Shown: positions 8,648 through 18,816 of the stretch, piece by piece | How the letters are laid out: each line of letters starts with the position of its first letter | Position numbering within the stretch: position 1 is the stretch's first letter | From: Sporolactobacillus sp. THM19-2 | GTDB taxonomy: Bacteria > Bacillota > Bacilli > Bacillales > Sporolactobacillaceae | Length of the DNA: 64,000 nucleotides | Assembly: GCF_004153195.1 (NCBI RefSeq) | Contig: NZ_SEMC01000001.1 | Coordinates: 124,001 to 188,000, forward strand | Reading direction: 5' to 3' | Translations under genes and position numbers: made by a program | Notes under the pieces: generated by a model | Told to the model about the DNA's origin: nothing | The model's database searches: none | What the model saw: only the letters and a program-made list of their open reading frames with translations

Positions 8648-9352
8648 ATGGATATTTTTTCTCTCCAGTTTCTGACGGGACTGCTGCAGATCGTTGCTAT
8701 TGACCTGATTCTGGCCGGCGATAATGCAATCGTCATTGCTCTTGCTGCAGCGCGGCTTCAGGAACATCAGAGGAAACGCGCAATTCTTTACGGGGCACTG
8801 GGTGCCGTTGTAATCCGGGCAGTGGCTACACTGGCGGTTGTCTGGCTGCTGATGATCCCCGGGCTGCATCTTGTCGGTGGGCTTCTTCTTGTCTGGATTG
8901 CTTATAATTTGCTCAGAGCGCATCAGTCGAGCAAGCATATTGAGGCAAAAGCCAGCCTGGGTGCGGCGATTAAAACGATTATCATGGCCGATGCCCTGAT
9001 GGGACTGGACAATGTCCTGGCGATTGGCGGTGCAGCCGGAGGTAATTATTTGCTCGTGATTATCGGACTCCTGATCAGTGTTCCACTTGTCATGGGCGGC
9101 AGTACGCTTTTCCTGAAGCTTGTGGATCGTTATACCTGGATCACCTATGCCGGGTCAGGCGTTCTTGCTTTTACTGCGAGTAATATGATTTTTTCTGAGC
9201 ATTTTATCATTGACGGGCTTTCGGCCTTCTCATGGATTAAGTGGCCGATTATCGCTGTCATCATCGCCGGAGTCATCTATTTCGGATGGAAGAGCAGGCA
9301 TCCCCGTGCAGCTCAGAAAATCGAGCAATCGGAACAGACGGAATCGATTTAA
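8648..9352 (+). CDS. TerC/YjbE-family Mn2+ exporter (copy 1)
   Basis: A 234-residue membrane protein of the TerC superfamily, YjbE branch. It has seven predicted hydrophobic segments and the two hallmark acidic motifs, LAGDNAIVIALA near residue 20 and DALMGLDNVLAIGG near residue 118, which line the proposed ion path. Family members such as YkoY/YjbE (MeeF, MeeY) export or handle Mn2+, including supplying exported proteins. AGGAGG lies upstream of the ATG. The preceding Mn riboswitch directly supports the role. It is followed by a paralogue with a separate promoter. Confidence 0.9.
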   Translation: MDIFSLQFLTGLLQIVAIDLILAGDNAIVIALAAARLQEHQRKRAILYGALGAVVIRAVATLAVVWLLMIPGLHLVGGLLLVWIAYNLLRAHQSSKHIEAKASLGAAIKTIIMADALMGLDNVLAIGGAAGGNYLLVIIGLLISVPLVMGGSTLFLKLVDRYTWITYAGSGVLAFTASNMIFSEHFIIDGLSAFSWIKWPIIAVIIAGVIYFGWKSRHPRAAQKIEQSEQTESI

Positions 9353-9389
9353 CAGTCGGGATGATGTGAAAAAAATGTTATGATTGTCA

Positions 9390-9418
9390 TTGACAGGATT
9401 TCCTGCCAATTCTATACT
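9390..9418 (+). promoter_or_regulatory. Sigma-A promoter of the second TerC gene
   Basis: TTGACA and TATACT separated by 17 bases, located 38 bases past the first TerC gene. Any transcript must cross the hairpin at 9450-9484 before reaching the second TerC gene. Confidence 0.85.
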
Positions 9419-9449
9419 AAACGCTGGTTTACGAGACACGAAATGAACA

Positions 9450-9484
9450 GCCTCTCCGCAAACACGTTGGAGAGGCATTTTGTT
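9450..9484 (+). terminator. Hairpin terminator/attenuator in the leader of TerC copy 2
   Basis: GCCTCTCC pairs with GGAGAGGC around an 11-base loop and is followed by ATTTTGTT. It ends the copy 1 transcript, but it also lies downstream of the copy 2 promoter and could act as an attenuator. The leader lacks the yybP-ykoY signature. A 21-codon open frame starting ATGAACAGC at 9443 runs through it, without a convincing ribosome site. Confidence 0.7.
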
Positions 9485-9524
9485 ATGACAGTTTTATTTT
9501 ATTATTGAGGAGGCACTTTTTTTC

Positions 9525-10229
9525 ATGGATATATTTTCTGTTGCATTCTGGTCATCATTTCTGGCTATTATAGGGATAGATCTGTTTCTGGCGGGCGATA
9601 ACGCAGTCGTCATCGCTATGGCCGCACGTCGCCTGCCGGATGATCAGCGAAAACGGGCCATTCTTTACGGGACAATCGGTGCGGTCATCATCCGTATCCT
9701 GTGCACGGTGACCGTTGTTTATCTTCTGATGATTCCCGGGCTTCATTTTATTGGCGGTATCCTTCTCGTCTGGATCGCTTACAGATTGCTGAAACCGGAA
9801 GACCACAATCAGGCAAAGGCTGTAAAAGCGGCAGACAGTATCTGGGGCGCCGTCAGAACGATCATTCTTGCCGATGCCCTGATGAGCCTTGACAATATGC
9901 TTGCGGTTGCCGGGGCATCGGGTAATCATCCGCTTCTCGTTGTTATCGGACTCCTGGTCAGCGTCCCGCTTCTGATGGGCGGCAGTGCGATCATCATGAA
10001 ACTGATCGACCGCTATCACTGGCTGATCTATCTTGGTGCGGCAATACTTGGTGTAACTGCCGGCCGTATGCTCTTCTCGGAACCCTTTGTCAAAGAGGCC
10101 CTGGGCAGCGCAACGCAGTGGGTAGAATGGCCGGTTGTCGCAGTGATCACTGTTGTTATTCTTGTGGCAGGACGGGCAACCCAGAAAAAAGCAGCGCGGA
10201 AAAGGGCACAGCAACATCATGCCGTCTGA
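9525..10229 (+). CDS. TerC/YjbE-family membrane protein (copy 2)
   Basis: A 234-residue paralogue of the preceding gene with identical length and the same motifs: FLAGDNAVVIAMA near residue 20 and DALMSLDNMLAVAG near residue 118. It is probably a metal ion exporter of the same family. GAGGAGG precedes the ATG. The two copies arose by duplication, but only copy 1 keeps the Mn riboswitch; this copy has its own promoter and a different short terminator-bearing leader, so it may answer to another signal or metal. The C-terminus is basic (KKAARKRAQQHH). Confidence 0.88.
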   Translation: MDIFSVAFWSSFLAIIGIDLFLAGDNAVVIAMAARRLPDDQRKRAILYGTIGAVIIRILCTVTVVYLLMIPGLHFIGGILLVWIAYRLLKPEDHNQAKAVKAADSIWGAVRTIILADALMSLDNMLAVAGASGNHPLLVVIGLLVSVPLLMGGSAIIMKLIDRYHWLIYLGAAILGVTAGRMLFSEPFVKEALGSATQWVEWPVVAVITVVILVAGRATQKKAARKRAQQHHAV

Positions 10230-10246
10230 TTTACGATGATCAGTCC

Positions 10247-10274
10247 TTTACAAAAAAGACATTCGGAGTATAAT
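10247..10274 (+). promoter_or_regulatory. Promoter of the MFS exporter leader
   Basis: TTTACA and TATAAT are separated by 16 bases. Transcription would begin around 10281, giving a leader of about 85 bases ahead of the MFS gene that contains a small open frame and a terminator. Confidence 0.75.
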
Positions 10275-10308
10275 AACATGCATCGGTGAAAAAATACTGA
10301 ATGGCTAT

Positions 10309-10371
10309 ATGAGTAGAAATCGCGCCTTTTTTCGCAGGCGCCTTTTTCTTTCTGGTAAAAATCCGGCATGA
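10309..10371 (+). CDS. Putative 20-residue Arg-rich leader peptide
   Basis: A 20-codon frame, MSRNRAFFRRRLF at its N-terminus, whose codons run through the attenuator hairpin and whose stop overlaps the downstream MFS start as ATGA. Codons 9-11 are three consecutive arginines (CGC AGG CGC) lying on the right arm of the hairpin. An R-x-R arrangement is the known +X+ motif at which macrolides arrest ribosomes in resistance leaders. A ribosome paused there would mask the terminator stem and let the exporter be transcribed. The ribosome site is weak (GAATGG), so translation is not proven. Confidence 0.5.
   Translation: MSRNRAFFRRRLFLSGKNPA
10322..10352 (+). terminator. Attenuator hairpin upstream of MFS exporter
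   Basis: GCGCC at 10322-10326 pairs with GGCGC at 10337-10341 across a ten-base loop, followed by CTTTTTCTTT. It lies between the promoter at 10247 and the exporter start, so it must be a conditional terminator if that promoter serves the exporter. The stem is short but all G-C. Confidence 0.7.
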
Positions 10372-11642
10372 AATATGTTAGAAAGCGGGTAACTTCTGTG
10401 GCACTCCCTCTCTGGAAGAAAAATCTTTATGTATGCTGGTTTGGCGCCTTTGCGACTGCAGCAGGGATGAGTCAGATTATTCCTTTCCTGCCGCTTTATA
10501 TTAAACAGCTCGGGGTCAGCAGTACATCTGAAATCGAACGCTGGGCAGGGATCATCTTCGGTGCCACATTTCTCGTTTCTGCGATCGTCTCACCGCTCTG
10601 GGGTTCGCTTGCCGACAAGTATGGACGCAAGCCGATGCTGCTGCGGGCGAGTCTTGGCATGTGTCTGGTGGTCTTCAGCATGGCTTTTGCCCAGAACGTC
10701 TATCAGCTTCTCGTCATGCGACTGATTATGGGGCTGGTTTCCGGATATATTCCGGCATCCATCATTCTGGTCGCGACACAGACACCGAGAAGTCATGCAG
10801 GCTGGTCGCTTGGTGTCCTGTCGACGGGCGGGATCAGCGGTTCCCTGATTGGACCGCTGATTGGCGGTGTCCTTTCTGATTTCATGGGTATGCGGCTGGT
10901 GTTTGTCAACACGAGCCTGCTTCTGGGCTGCGCGTTCCTTGCTTCACTGTTTCTGATCAGAGAGCAGGCAGTGCCGAAAAAGGAAAAAACGCCTGGTTTC
11001 CGGGAAGTTATCCGGATGACCCCCCATATCGGTTTATTCCTTTCGCTGTTCGTTACCACATTCATGGTTCAGCTGGCAAATATGTCCATCCAGCCGATTA
11101 TCACCGTATATGTCACGATTCTTGCACCCGGTCATGAACATCTGGAGATCATATCGGGCGTTGTTGTGGCTGCCGCCGGTCTGGCAAGCGTGATTGCGGC
11201 TCCCTTTCTGGGCAGGATCTCTGACCGGATCGGACCACGCAGAATTCTGATTTTCTCCCTGCTGCTGACAGGACTGATTTTTGTTCCTCAGGCATTTGTG
11301 ACCAATCCCTGGCAATTGACCTTTCTCCGCTTTCTGCTCGGTCTGGCCACTGCAGGTACCTTGCCTGCGATTAACACGATTGTAAAGAAGATGGCTCCTG
11401 CGGCAATAACCGGCCGGCTATTCGGTTACAATCAGTCTGCCCAATTTCTGGGCACCCTTGGCGGATCACTTCTGGGTGGTCACATGGCCGGAAGCTTTGG
11501 CATCCGCTATGTCTTCTTCTCAACGAGCGCCCTTCTATTTCTGAACGCCGGCTGGGTGATCATAACGACCCTTCTTTCAAGAATGCGTCATAAGAAAACC
11601 GGAGCCAGGGGAAAAAGGCTCCGGTCTAAAAGCTCTGATTAA
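10368..11642 (+). CDS. MFS multidrug efflux transporter
   Basis: A 424-residue major facilitator with twelve hydrophobic segments. The MFS motif A is visible in both halves (GSLADKYGRKPML near residue 83 and GRISDRIGPRRIL near residue 283), and the drug:H+ antiporter-1 pattern is suggested by LGVLSTGGISGSLIGPLIGG in segment 5. It resembles MdtG-type and related Bacillus exporters. No ribosome site precedes the ATG at 10368; translation may be coupled to the leader peptide, or start at a GTG at 10398 (VALPLWKKNLYV). The attenuated leader suggests induction by an inhibitor of translation. The actual substrate is unknown. Confidence 0.85.
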   Translation: MKYVRKRVTSVALPLWKKNLYVCWFGAFATAAGMSQIIPFLPLYIKQLGVSSTSEIERWAGIIFGATFLVSAIVSPLWGSLADKYGRKPMLLRASLGMCLVVFSMAFAQNVYQLLVMRLIMGLVSGYIPASIILVATQTPRSHAGWSLGVLSTGGISGSLIGPLIGGVLSDFMGMRLVFVNTSLLLGCAFLASLFLIREQAVPKKEKTPGFREVIRMTPHIGLFLSLFVTTFMVQLANMSIQPIITVYVTILAPGHEHLEIISGVVVAAAGLASVIAAPFLGRISDRIGPRRILIFSLLLTGLIFVPQAFVTNPWQLTFLRFLLGLATAGTLPAINTIVKKMAPAAITGRLFGYNQSAQFLGTLGGSLLGGHMAGSFGIRYVFFSTSALLFLNAGWVIITTLLSRMRHKKTGARGKRLRSKSSD

Positions 11643-12544
11643 TGGATGCTTCGTTTCTTGAAACGTCCCCCTTTGACGTCGTGGATATCGCTGATGGCCA
11701 GAAAGGCAGATTTATCGATTGAATCTACAATGTTTTTCACTTTTGCCTCTTCAAGACGACTGATTACAGTGAAAATAACATTTTTATCGTTCCCCGTGTA
11801 GGCACCCTCCCCATTCAGGAAGGTTACACCGCGGCCTAACCGGTCATTCAGCGCATCCCCGATTTCCTGATGCAGGTCGCTGATGATCCAGACCGCCTTT
11901 GAAGATTCGAGACCTTCAGTCACAATATCAATCATTTTAAAGGCAATGAAATAAGCAATCAATGAATACATCGCGTTATTCCATCCAAAAACGAAACCGG
12001 CAGAACCGAGAATGAAGATATTTACAAACAGAACAATCTCACCGACGGAAAACGGCGTTTTTTCATTGAACATCACAGCAAGAATTTCCGTACCGTCGGA
12101 AGATCCGCCATTTCGAATAATCAGGCCCACGCCAATCCCCATGATGATGCCGCCAAAAACGGCTGCCAGAAGCAGATCGTCGGTGAACCGTGGTATATCA
12201 TGAAACAGCGTGGTTAACAGAGCAAGCAGGGTTACCCCCACGACAGAACTGATGGTAAATGTTTTGCCCATTTGTTTATAGCCGATGATAAAGAAAGGGA
12301 TATTTATAAGTACAAGAAACAGCCCGAGCGGCCATCTGCTCAAATGTGCCAGCATGATAGAGATACCGACTACACCGCCGTCGATGATCCGATTCGGGAC
12401 AAGAAAGACGTCAAGGGCGATGGCGTCAAGGGTGACACCGATACATATAAGCAGGATTCTGATAACAAACTGGCGGACAGTCAGCCCTTTATGTCGTTTC
12501 GGGATATTTTGTGCCGGTGCAACAGTATTTTGATCCTGATCCAT
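11639..12544 (-). CDS. YitT family membrane protein (DUF161/DUF2179)
   Basis: A protein of about 301 residues with five or six hydrophobic segments in the first 190 residues (the YitT membrane domain, with the conserved GGVVGISIML and NGGSSDGTEI elements) and a soluble C-terminal DUF2179 domain (about 215-300, RGVTFLNGEGAYTGNDKNVIF). Paralogues are numerous in Bacillales and their function is undefined. I start at the ATG following GGAAGG at a 12-base gap; a TTG four codons earlier abuts the site. The stop codon overlaps the end of the convergent MFS gene by four bases. Confidence 0.88.
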   Translation of the reverse strand: MDQDQNTVAPAQNIPKRHKGLTVRQFVIRILLICIGVTLDAIALDVFLVPNRIIDGGVVGISIMLAHLSRWPLGLFLVLINIPFFIIGYKQMGKTFTISSVVGVTLLALLTTLFHDIPRFTDDLLLAAVFGGIIMGIGVGLIIRNGGSSDGTEILAVMFNEKTPFSVGEIVLFVNIFILGSAGFVFGWNNAMYSLIAYFIAFKMIDIVTEGLESSKAVWIISDLHQEIGDALNDRLGRGVTFLNGEGAYTGNDKNVIFTVISRLEEAKVKNIVDSIDKSAFLAISDIHDVKGGRFKKRSIH

Positions 12545-12593
12545 AAATGATAACAACCTTCCATTTTATTAACTTTTCCAGATATAAATTTTT

Positions 12594-12643
12594 GTTAAGA
12601 AAAACCGGCAATGAAGCGCTGGAATGACGCTGAAAATTGCCGG
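12594..12643 (-). terminator. Terminator of the aldo-keto reductase gene
   Basis: On the minus strand CCGGCAAT pairs with ATTGCCGG and is followed by TTTTTCTTAAC, about 25 bases past the reductase stop. Confidence 0.85.
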
Positions 12644-12667
12644 TGGATTCTGACAGCATGAAGCCTG

Positions 12668-13675
12668 TTATTTACTTTCTTCTGCTTCTTTTCGGGTCGG
12701 CGGAGCCATAAATTCCGTACCGATCGGTTCTTTAATATGTTTTGCCAGAATAGCATCAATATCTTTAAGTGTCTCTTCGTCCAGATGAAAATCAGCGACC
12801 TCGGTTGCCGCGGCAATCTGGTCCGGATGTCTCGCTCCCCACAGAGCGATACCATCCTTCGTCTGATCAAGAATCCAGCGCACGGCGAGTGCACGAACGG
12901 ATTTCCCAAAACGATCCTTCGCAAGTTTTGCCAGTTCATCAACTGCCGCCAGATAATGGGCGAAATGCGGTGCCCTGAATTTCGGATCAGACAGGCGAAG
13001 GTCGTCTCCACTAAACTTGCGGTCAGCTGTCATTTTCCCGCTCAGCATCCCCCGGCACAGGCTGCCATAACACAGGGCCACAATCCCGTGCTTTTTGCTG
13101 AAGGGAAGGACATCCTTTTCAATGTCCCGTTCAAAGAGATTATAGGGCGGCTGCACGGTATGCAGCGGGGCCACCTTATGGAATGCTTCCATCTGGTCAA
13201 CGGTGAAATTGCTGACCCCGACGGCACGGATTTTTCCAGCCTTGTACAGCTCTCCCATCGCTTCCGCTGTCTCTTCAATCGGAACGAGCGGATCCGGCCA
13301 GTGTACCTGATAAATATCGATGTAATCCGTTCCCAGACGTTTTAAGGAGTCGTCAATCTGTCTGTGGATCAGTTCTTTAGATCCGTTACGAAAGACATTG
13401 GTTCCCTGCCAGTCCAGACATACTTTTGTCGCCAGAACGATGTCTTCACGATGGCCATATTCTTTTATGGCCTGTCCGACAACTTTTTCGGAATGGCCCT
13501 GACCGTAGGCAGGTGCTGTATCAATCGTTGCAATGCCGCTGTCCAGAGCTTTGTGAATCGTTCTGATGGATTCTCTGTCGTCAGAACCTCCCCACATCCA
13601 TCCGCCGATCGCCCAGGTGCCCAGAGCAATCCGAGTTGGATGGAGATCTGTTCCTTTGATTGTCGTGGTTTCCAT
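12668..13675 (-). CDS. Aldo/keto reductase (IolS/YhdN-like)
   Basis: A 335-residue TIM-barrel oxidoreductase using NADP(H). The catalytic tetrad is visible as D52 and Y57 in IDTAPAYGQGHSE, K84 in LATKV and H125 in YQVHW. It resembles the AKR11 group (IolS, YhdN) of Bacillus, general carbonyl reductases with poorly known substrates. The start chosen follows GAGGCG with a nine-base gap; the open frame extends 19 codons further upstream without a site. It is a single-gene unit with its own terminator. Confidence 0.9.
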   Translation of the reverse strand: METTTIKGTDLHPTRIALGTWAIGGWMWGGSDDRESIRTIHKALDSGIATIDTAPAYGQGHSEKVVGQAIKEYGHREDIVLATKVCLDWQGTNVFRNGSKELIHRQIDDSLKRLGTDYIDIYQVHWPDPLVPIEETAEAMGELYKAGKIRAVGVSNFTVDQMEAFHKVAPLHTVQPPYNLFERDIEKDVLPFSKKHGIVALCYGSLCRGMLSGKMTADRKFSGDDLRLSDPKFRAPHFAHYLAAVDELAKLAKDRFGKSVRALAVRWILDQTKDGIALWGARHPDQIAAATEVADFHLDEETLKDIDAILAKHIKEPIGTEFMAPPTRKEAEESK

Positions 13676-13732
13676 AAAAAAATTCGCCTCATTCATATAA
13701 GATATTTTAATTATAGGAAAGATCAGGGACAT

Positions 13733-14192
13733 AAATCAAAAATTTCGATTATTTTCTCCTTCCTGTTGTCTTTGACCGGACTGCTGATCTTAGTTTCTGC
13801 CTGTTATTCAGCGCAGCGCCTTTTGGATAATGGCAGGAATAAGGACACAGCGCGCAGAAAACGGATACAGGACCGGCATCCATCCACAGGCAATACCGGG
13901 ATTAGCTATGTCAATCGAAAATTCTCCCTGGATACAATCCTCCGTTATCTTGTAATATGGACGATGAAAGGGTGCGGGAAACATGAAAATATTGGGAATG
14001 GGAGGTGTAGCAAGAAAATGCCTTCTGGCGGCAGATCACGGATCAGAATGGCTGAAAACCGTGATTGCAAAAGAAACCCGTATCGACCGTGGTCATATTA
14101 ACGCTTATGATTTAATTATATTATAAGAAAAAATAAAATGGAAACAGACAGCGTGCCTGGGGCCGGAAGAGCCCTGAAGGAGGAATAAATAA
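13733..14192. other. Gap without a confident gene
   Basis: About 460 bases between the aldo-keto reductase start and the SGNH hydrolase. A 47-codon frame begins at 13983 (MKILGMGGVARKCLL...) after a weak GGGTGCGGG site, and I cannot match it to a family; it could be a gene remnant. The hydrolase ribosome site AGGAGG lies at the right edge. Nothing else stands out. Confidence 0.5.
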
Positions 14193-14762
14193 ATGCACAC
14201 ATTGATTTGTTTTGGCGACAGTATTACAGCAGGATGGAACGGTTGCGAGGATACCCCGCGGCTGACTGACAGACTAAAAGCGGATCTTGGATGGGAAAGA
14301 ATCATCAATGCCGGCGTGTCCGGTGACACCACCAGCGGGGCGATCAGAAGGATGGATAAGGATGTGCTCAGCCATGATTTTGAAAAAGCAACCATCCTTT
14401 TTGGTGCCAATGATTCTTCTTACCACAAAGGGATTCCCCTTGATCAGTTTACAGACCAGCTGAAGTGCATCGTGCAGGCCATTTCACCGGAACGATGCAT
14501 TCTGCTGACGCCTTCTCCGATCATCGATGAAAGGCAGACAGGGAAAAGGACGAACAGCCGGATTGCCCTTTATGCTGAGGGAGTAAGAAGGGTTGCATCT
14601 GACAGGAAGGTGCCGTTGATTGATCTTCACCATGCGATGCGGGCTTACGGAGATTATACGGACAAGCTTCTCTCTGACGGACTGCATTTCTCAGATCGGG
14701 GCTATGATTTCCTTTCGGGATTGATCACGAAGAAAATTAATGAACTTGAGAAAAAAGGCTGA
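14193..14762 (+). CDS. SGNH/GDSL-family hydrolase
   Basis: A 189-residue esterase-fold protein with all four SGNH blocks: block I CFGDSITAG (catalytic Ser near residue 9), block II around NAGVSGDTTSG, block III FGANDSS (oxyanion Asn) and block V DGLHFSDRGY (catalytic Asp and His). There is no signal peptide, so it is cytoplasmic. It resembles the arylesterase/lysophospholipase-type group; the substrate is unknown. AAGGAGGAA precedes the ATG. It is likely a single-gene unit ending in the imperfect terminator just downstream. Confidence 0.88.
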   Translation: MHTLICFGDSITAGWNGCEDTPRLTDRLKADLGWERIINAGVSGDTTSGAIRRMDKDVLSHDFEKATILFGANDSSYHKGIPLDQFTDQLKCIVQAISPERCILLTPSPIIDERQTGKRTNSRIALYAEGVRRVASDRKVPLIDLHHAMRAYGDYTDKLLSDGLHFSDRGYDFLSGLITKKINELEKKG

Positions 14763-14767
14763 AACGG

Positions 14768-14817
14768 ATGTTTTTCACAGGAAAATGGTGAAAAGACATT
14801 CATTTTTTCATCTTTTT
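14768..14817 (+). terminator. Probable terminator of the SGNH hydrolase gene
   Basis: ATGTTTTTCAC pairs with GTGAAAAGACAT, with one bulged base, and T-rich sequence follows. Mostly A-T pairs, so of moderate strength. Confidence 0.55.
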
Positions 14818-15354
14818 TATCAAATTAAACGATTACATCTGCAATTTTACCGATTGCCGATGATTGTCCATACCAGATATGATAAGGATGCAGGAAGGAT
14901 GAGGCATTCCTGAACTGCAGATACAGTCCGCGGCCGCAGACAGTCCGTTTTTCCTGATTGTGTTTCAGGATCATTCCGTAAAACAATTTAAATTTATTGG
15001 TGACTCTGCTGTTTGCTGGAGCAATGCTACTCACCAGAGGCGGGACGGCTTCGTTTTCGGAATTTGAGTGAACATGGGGAAATCACTCACGGGAAACCGG
15101 GGGCAGCCGGGAACGGAGCTGACCGCTATTACTGAAAAGGACAGGAATATGATCTGAAATCACTCGGGAGAATGCAGGCTGAAAAGCGGCATGCTGACCG
15201 AGAAGCGGGACTGTATATGCAATGAAAGAACGCGCTCAATCTCCTGCAGGATTGCAGGCCACAACACCATCAACGGGTCGGATTTTTCCAACCGGAACGG
15301 GGTACAGTTTTATTGCATGATTCTCCTCTCCTCACTTACTCATGAACGCAAAGA
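14818..15354. other. Gap of about 540 bases, possibly decayed coding DNA
   Basis: No intact gene is supported. Short open stretches in several frames read like broken protein: on the minus strand a 69-codon frame ending near 14825 (FLHPYHIWYGQSSAIGKIAD), and on the plus strand an unbroken piece around 15175-15230. None has a good ribosome site or a family I recognise. It precedes the glpP leader terminator and may be a relic of a lost gene. Confidence 0.4.
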
Positions 15355-15377
15355 GCAGCTGCCTGAGCTGCTTTTTT
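15355..15377 (+). terminator. Terminator upstream of glpP
   Basis: GCAGCT-GCCTG-AGCTGC followed by TTTTTT. It isolates glpP from upstream transcription. No upstream intact gene was found, so it ends an unknown transcript or belongs to the relic region. Confidence 0.8.
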
Positions 15378-15417
15378 GCGTTATGATGAACATATATAAA
15401 TAGAGTGGGGAGGACTC

Positions 15418-15981
15418 ATGATGAATCTTATTGCCGAACGGAGCATTCTTCCGGCTGTGAATCGCGTTAAAGATTTTGAAAAACTCATACATTCAACTGC
15501 TCAGACCATCATCGTGCTGGACAGCCATATTTCGCAGATCAGTTCACTTATTCAGATGGGAAAACGAAAAAAGAAACATATTTTCCTCCATGCCGATCTG
15601 ATTCAGGGACTGAAAAGTGATGCCAGCGGAGCGGAATTCATCTGCCAGAACATCCGTCCTGCCGGTATTATTTCTACCCGTTCAAGCGTGCTTGAAATCG
15701 CCAAAAAGCGTGGCTATGTTACGGTCCTTCGTATCTTTCTGCTCGATTCACGATCCGTCGAAACCGGTTATCATCTGATGGAGCAGATTAACCCGGATAT
15801 GGTCGAAGTTCTGCCGGGACTGGTTCCGGGGATGATCCGGGCGATCAGGGAAAAATTTGGGAAGCCTGTGATTGCCGGCGGACTGATTCGTACCCATGAG
15901 GAAGTTGAACAGGCCTTTCATTCCGGTGCTTCAGCCATATCCACATCAAATCAGTCCTTGTGGCCTTTTTTTAATGGCTGA
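15418..15981 (+). CDS. glpP: Glycerol-3-phosphate-responsive antiterminator GlpP
   Basis: A 187-residue GlpP-family protein with a TIM-barrel-like fold. Characteristic stretches are HIFLHADLIQGLKSD, GIISTRSSVLEIAKKRG, LLDSRSVETG and PVIAGGLIRTHEEVEQAF. When bound to glycerol-3-phosphate it binds mRNA leaders of glpF/glpK and glpD, preventing termination and stabilising the message. Both leader terminators it would act on are in this window (16110 and 18677). Two adjacent ATG codons follow GGGGAGGA; the second has the better spacing. Gene order glpP-glpF-glpK-glpD is the same as in B. subtilis. Confidence 0.95.
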   Translation: MMNLIAERSILPAVNRVKDFEKLIHSTAQTIIVLDSHISQISSLIQMGKRKKKHIFLHADLIQGLKSDASGAEFICQNIRPAGIISTRSSVLEIAKKRGYVTVLRIFLLDSRSVETGYHLMEQINPDMVEVLPGLVPGMIRAIREKFGKPVIAGGLIRTHEEVEQAFHSGASAISTSNQSLWPFFNG

Positions 15982-16037
15982 TAGTACAGTCTGCAATGAT
16001 AAAAGTTACAAAAGAAGAATTATTTTGTGTCTTTTTA

Positions 16038-16066
16038 TTGACAACGCTTACATTATCGCTTATGAT
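16038..16066 (+). promoter_or_regulatory. glpFK promoter with perfect cre site
   Basis: TTGACA and TATGAT are 17 bases apart. The sequence TGACAACGCTTACA at 16039-16052 matches the CcpA operator consensus TGWNANCGNTNWCA at every position and covers the -35 element and spacer. CcpA bound here would block polymerase when preferred sugars are present. The ccpA gene itself is at 60931 in this window. Confidence 0.9.
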
Positions 16067-16109
16067 TCTAAGTATCAAGTTCATGCTTCACGGAATGTTG
16101 AATCGGGTC

Positions 16110-16168
16110 TTCCACTACAAATCTGCTGCAGCCGGTATGCAGCAGAGGATGTTGTGGACTTTTTTTTG
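16110..16168 (+). terminator. GlpP-controlled leader terminator of glpFK
   Basis: CTGCTGC pairs with GCAGCAG, extended outward by TCCAC with GTGGA, followed by CTTTTTTTT. It lies between the glpF promoter and its start codon, the expected target for GlpP antitermination. Confidence 0.88.
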
Positions 16169-16233
16169 GTGTCCGGCCGCTGTGACCGAATAGATTCATT
16201 CCGAAACTGATTGATCGTGAGGGGGAAGAATGA

Positions 16234-18631
<2,398 letters not shown>

Positions 18632-18676
18632 CAGGAGTCAGTCATGACAAGTTCATAAAATGGCCATGGAGAAGGT

Positions 18677-18736
18677 GAGGACCGCTGCATGCCTGTGTAC
18701 CACATACACAGGTGATGCTTGCGGTCCTCTTTTTTT
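18677..18736 (+). terminator. GlpP-type leader terminator upstream of glpD
   Basis: A long hairpin: GAGGACCGC pairs with GCGGTCCTC, and inside it CCTGTGTA pairs with TACACAGG, followed by TTTTTTT. It ends glpFK and also guards glpD, where GlpP antitermination is expected. A possible TTGACG...GATACT promoter lies just after it, so glpD could also be transcribed independently. Confidence 0.85.
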
Positions 18737-18816
18737 GACGCAGTAGCATGTATGGATCTGATACTGGGATCAAACCGGTAATAATATGAAATATGATGAA
18801 TCAGGAGGAATGTAAC

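Noticed and set aside
9555-10220. 221-codon minus-strand frame opposite the second TerC gene
   Set aside because: His/Arg/Asp-rich translation typical of the complement of a hydrophobic membrane protein gene.
13364-14101. Long plus-strand open frame of 245 codons opposite the aldo-keto reductase
   Set aside because: Its first half is antisense to a gene with an intact catalytic tetrad, it has no ribosome site, and its composition (Cys/Arg/Ser rich) is that of a shadow frame.
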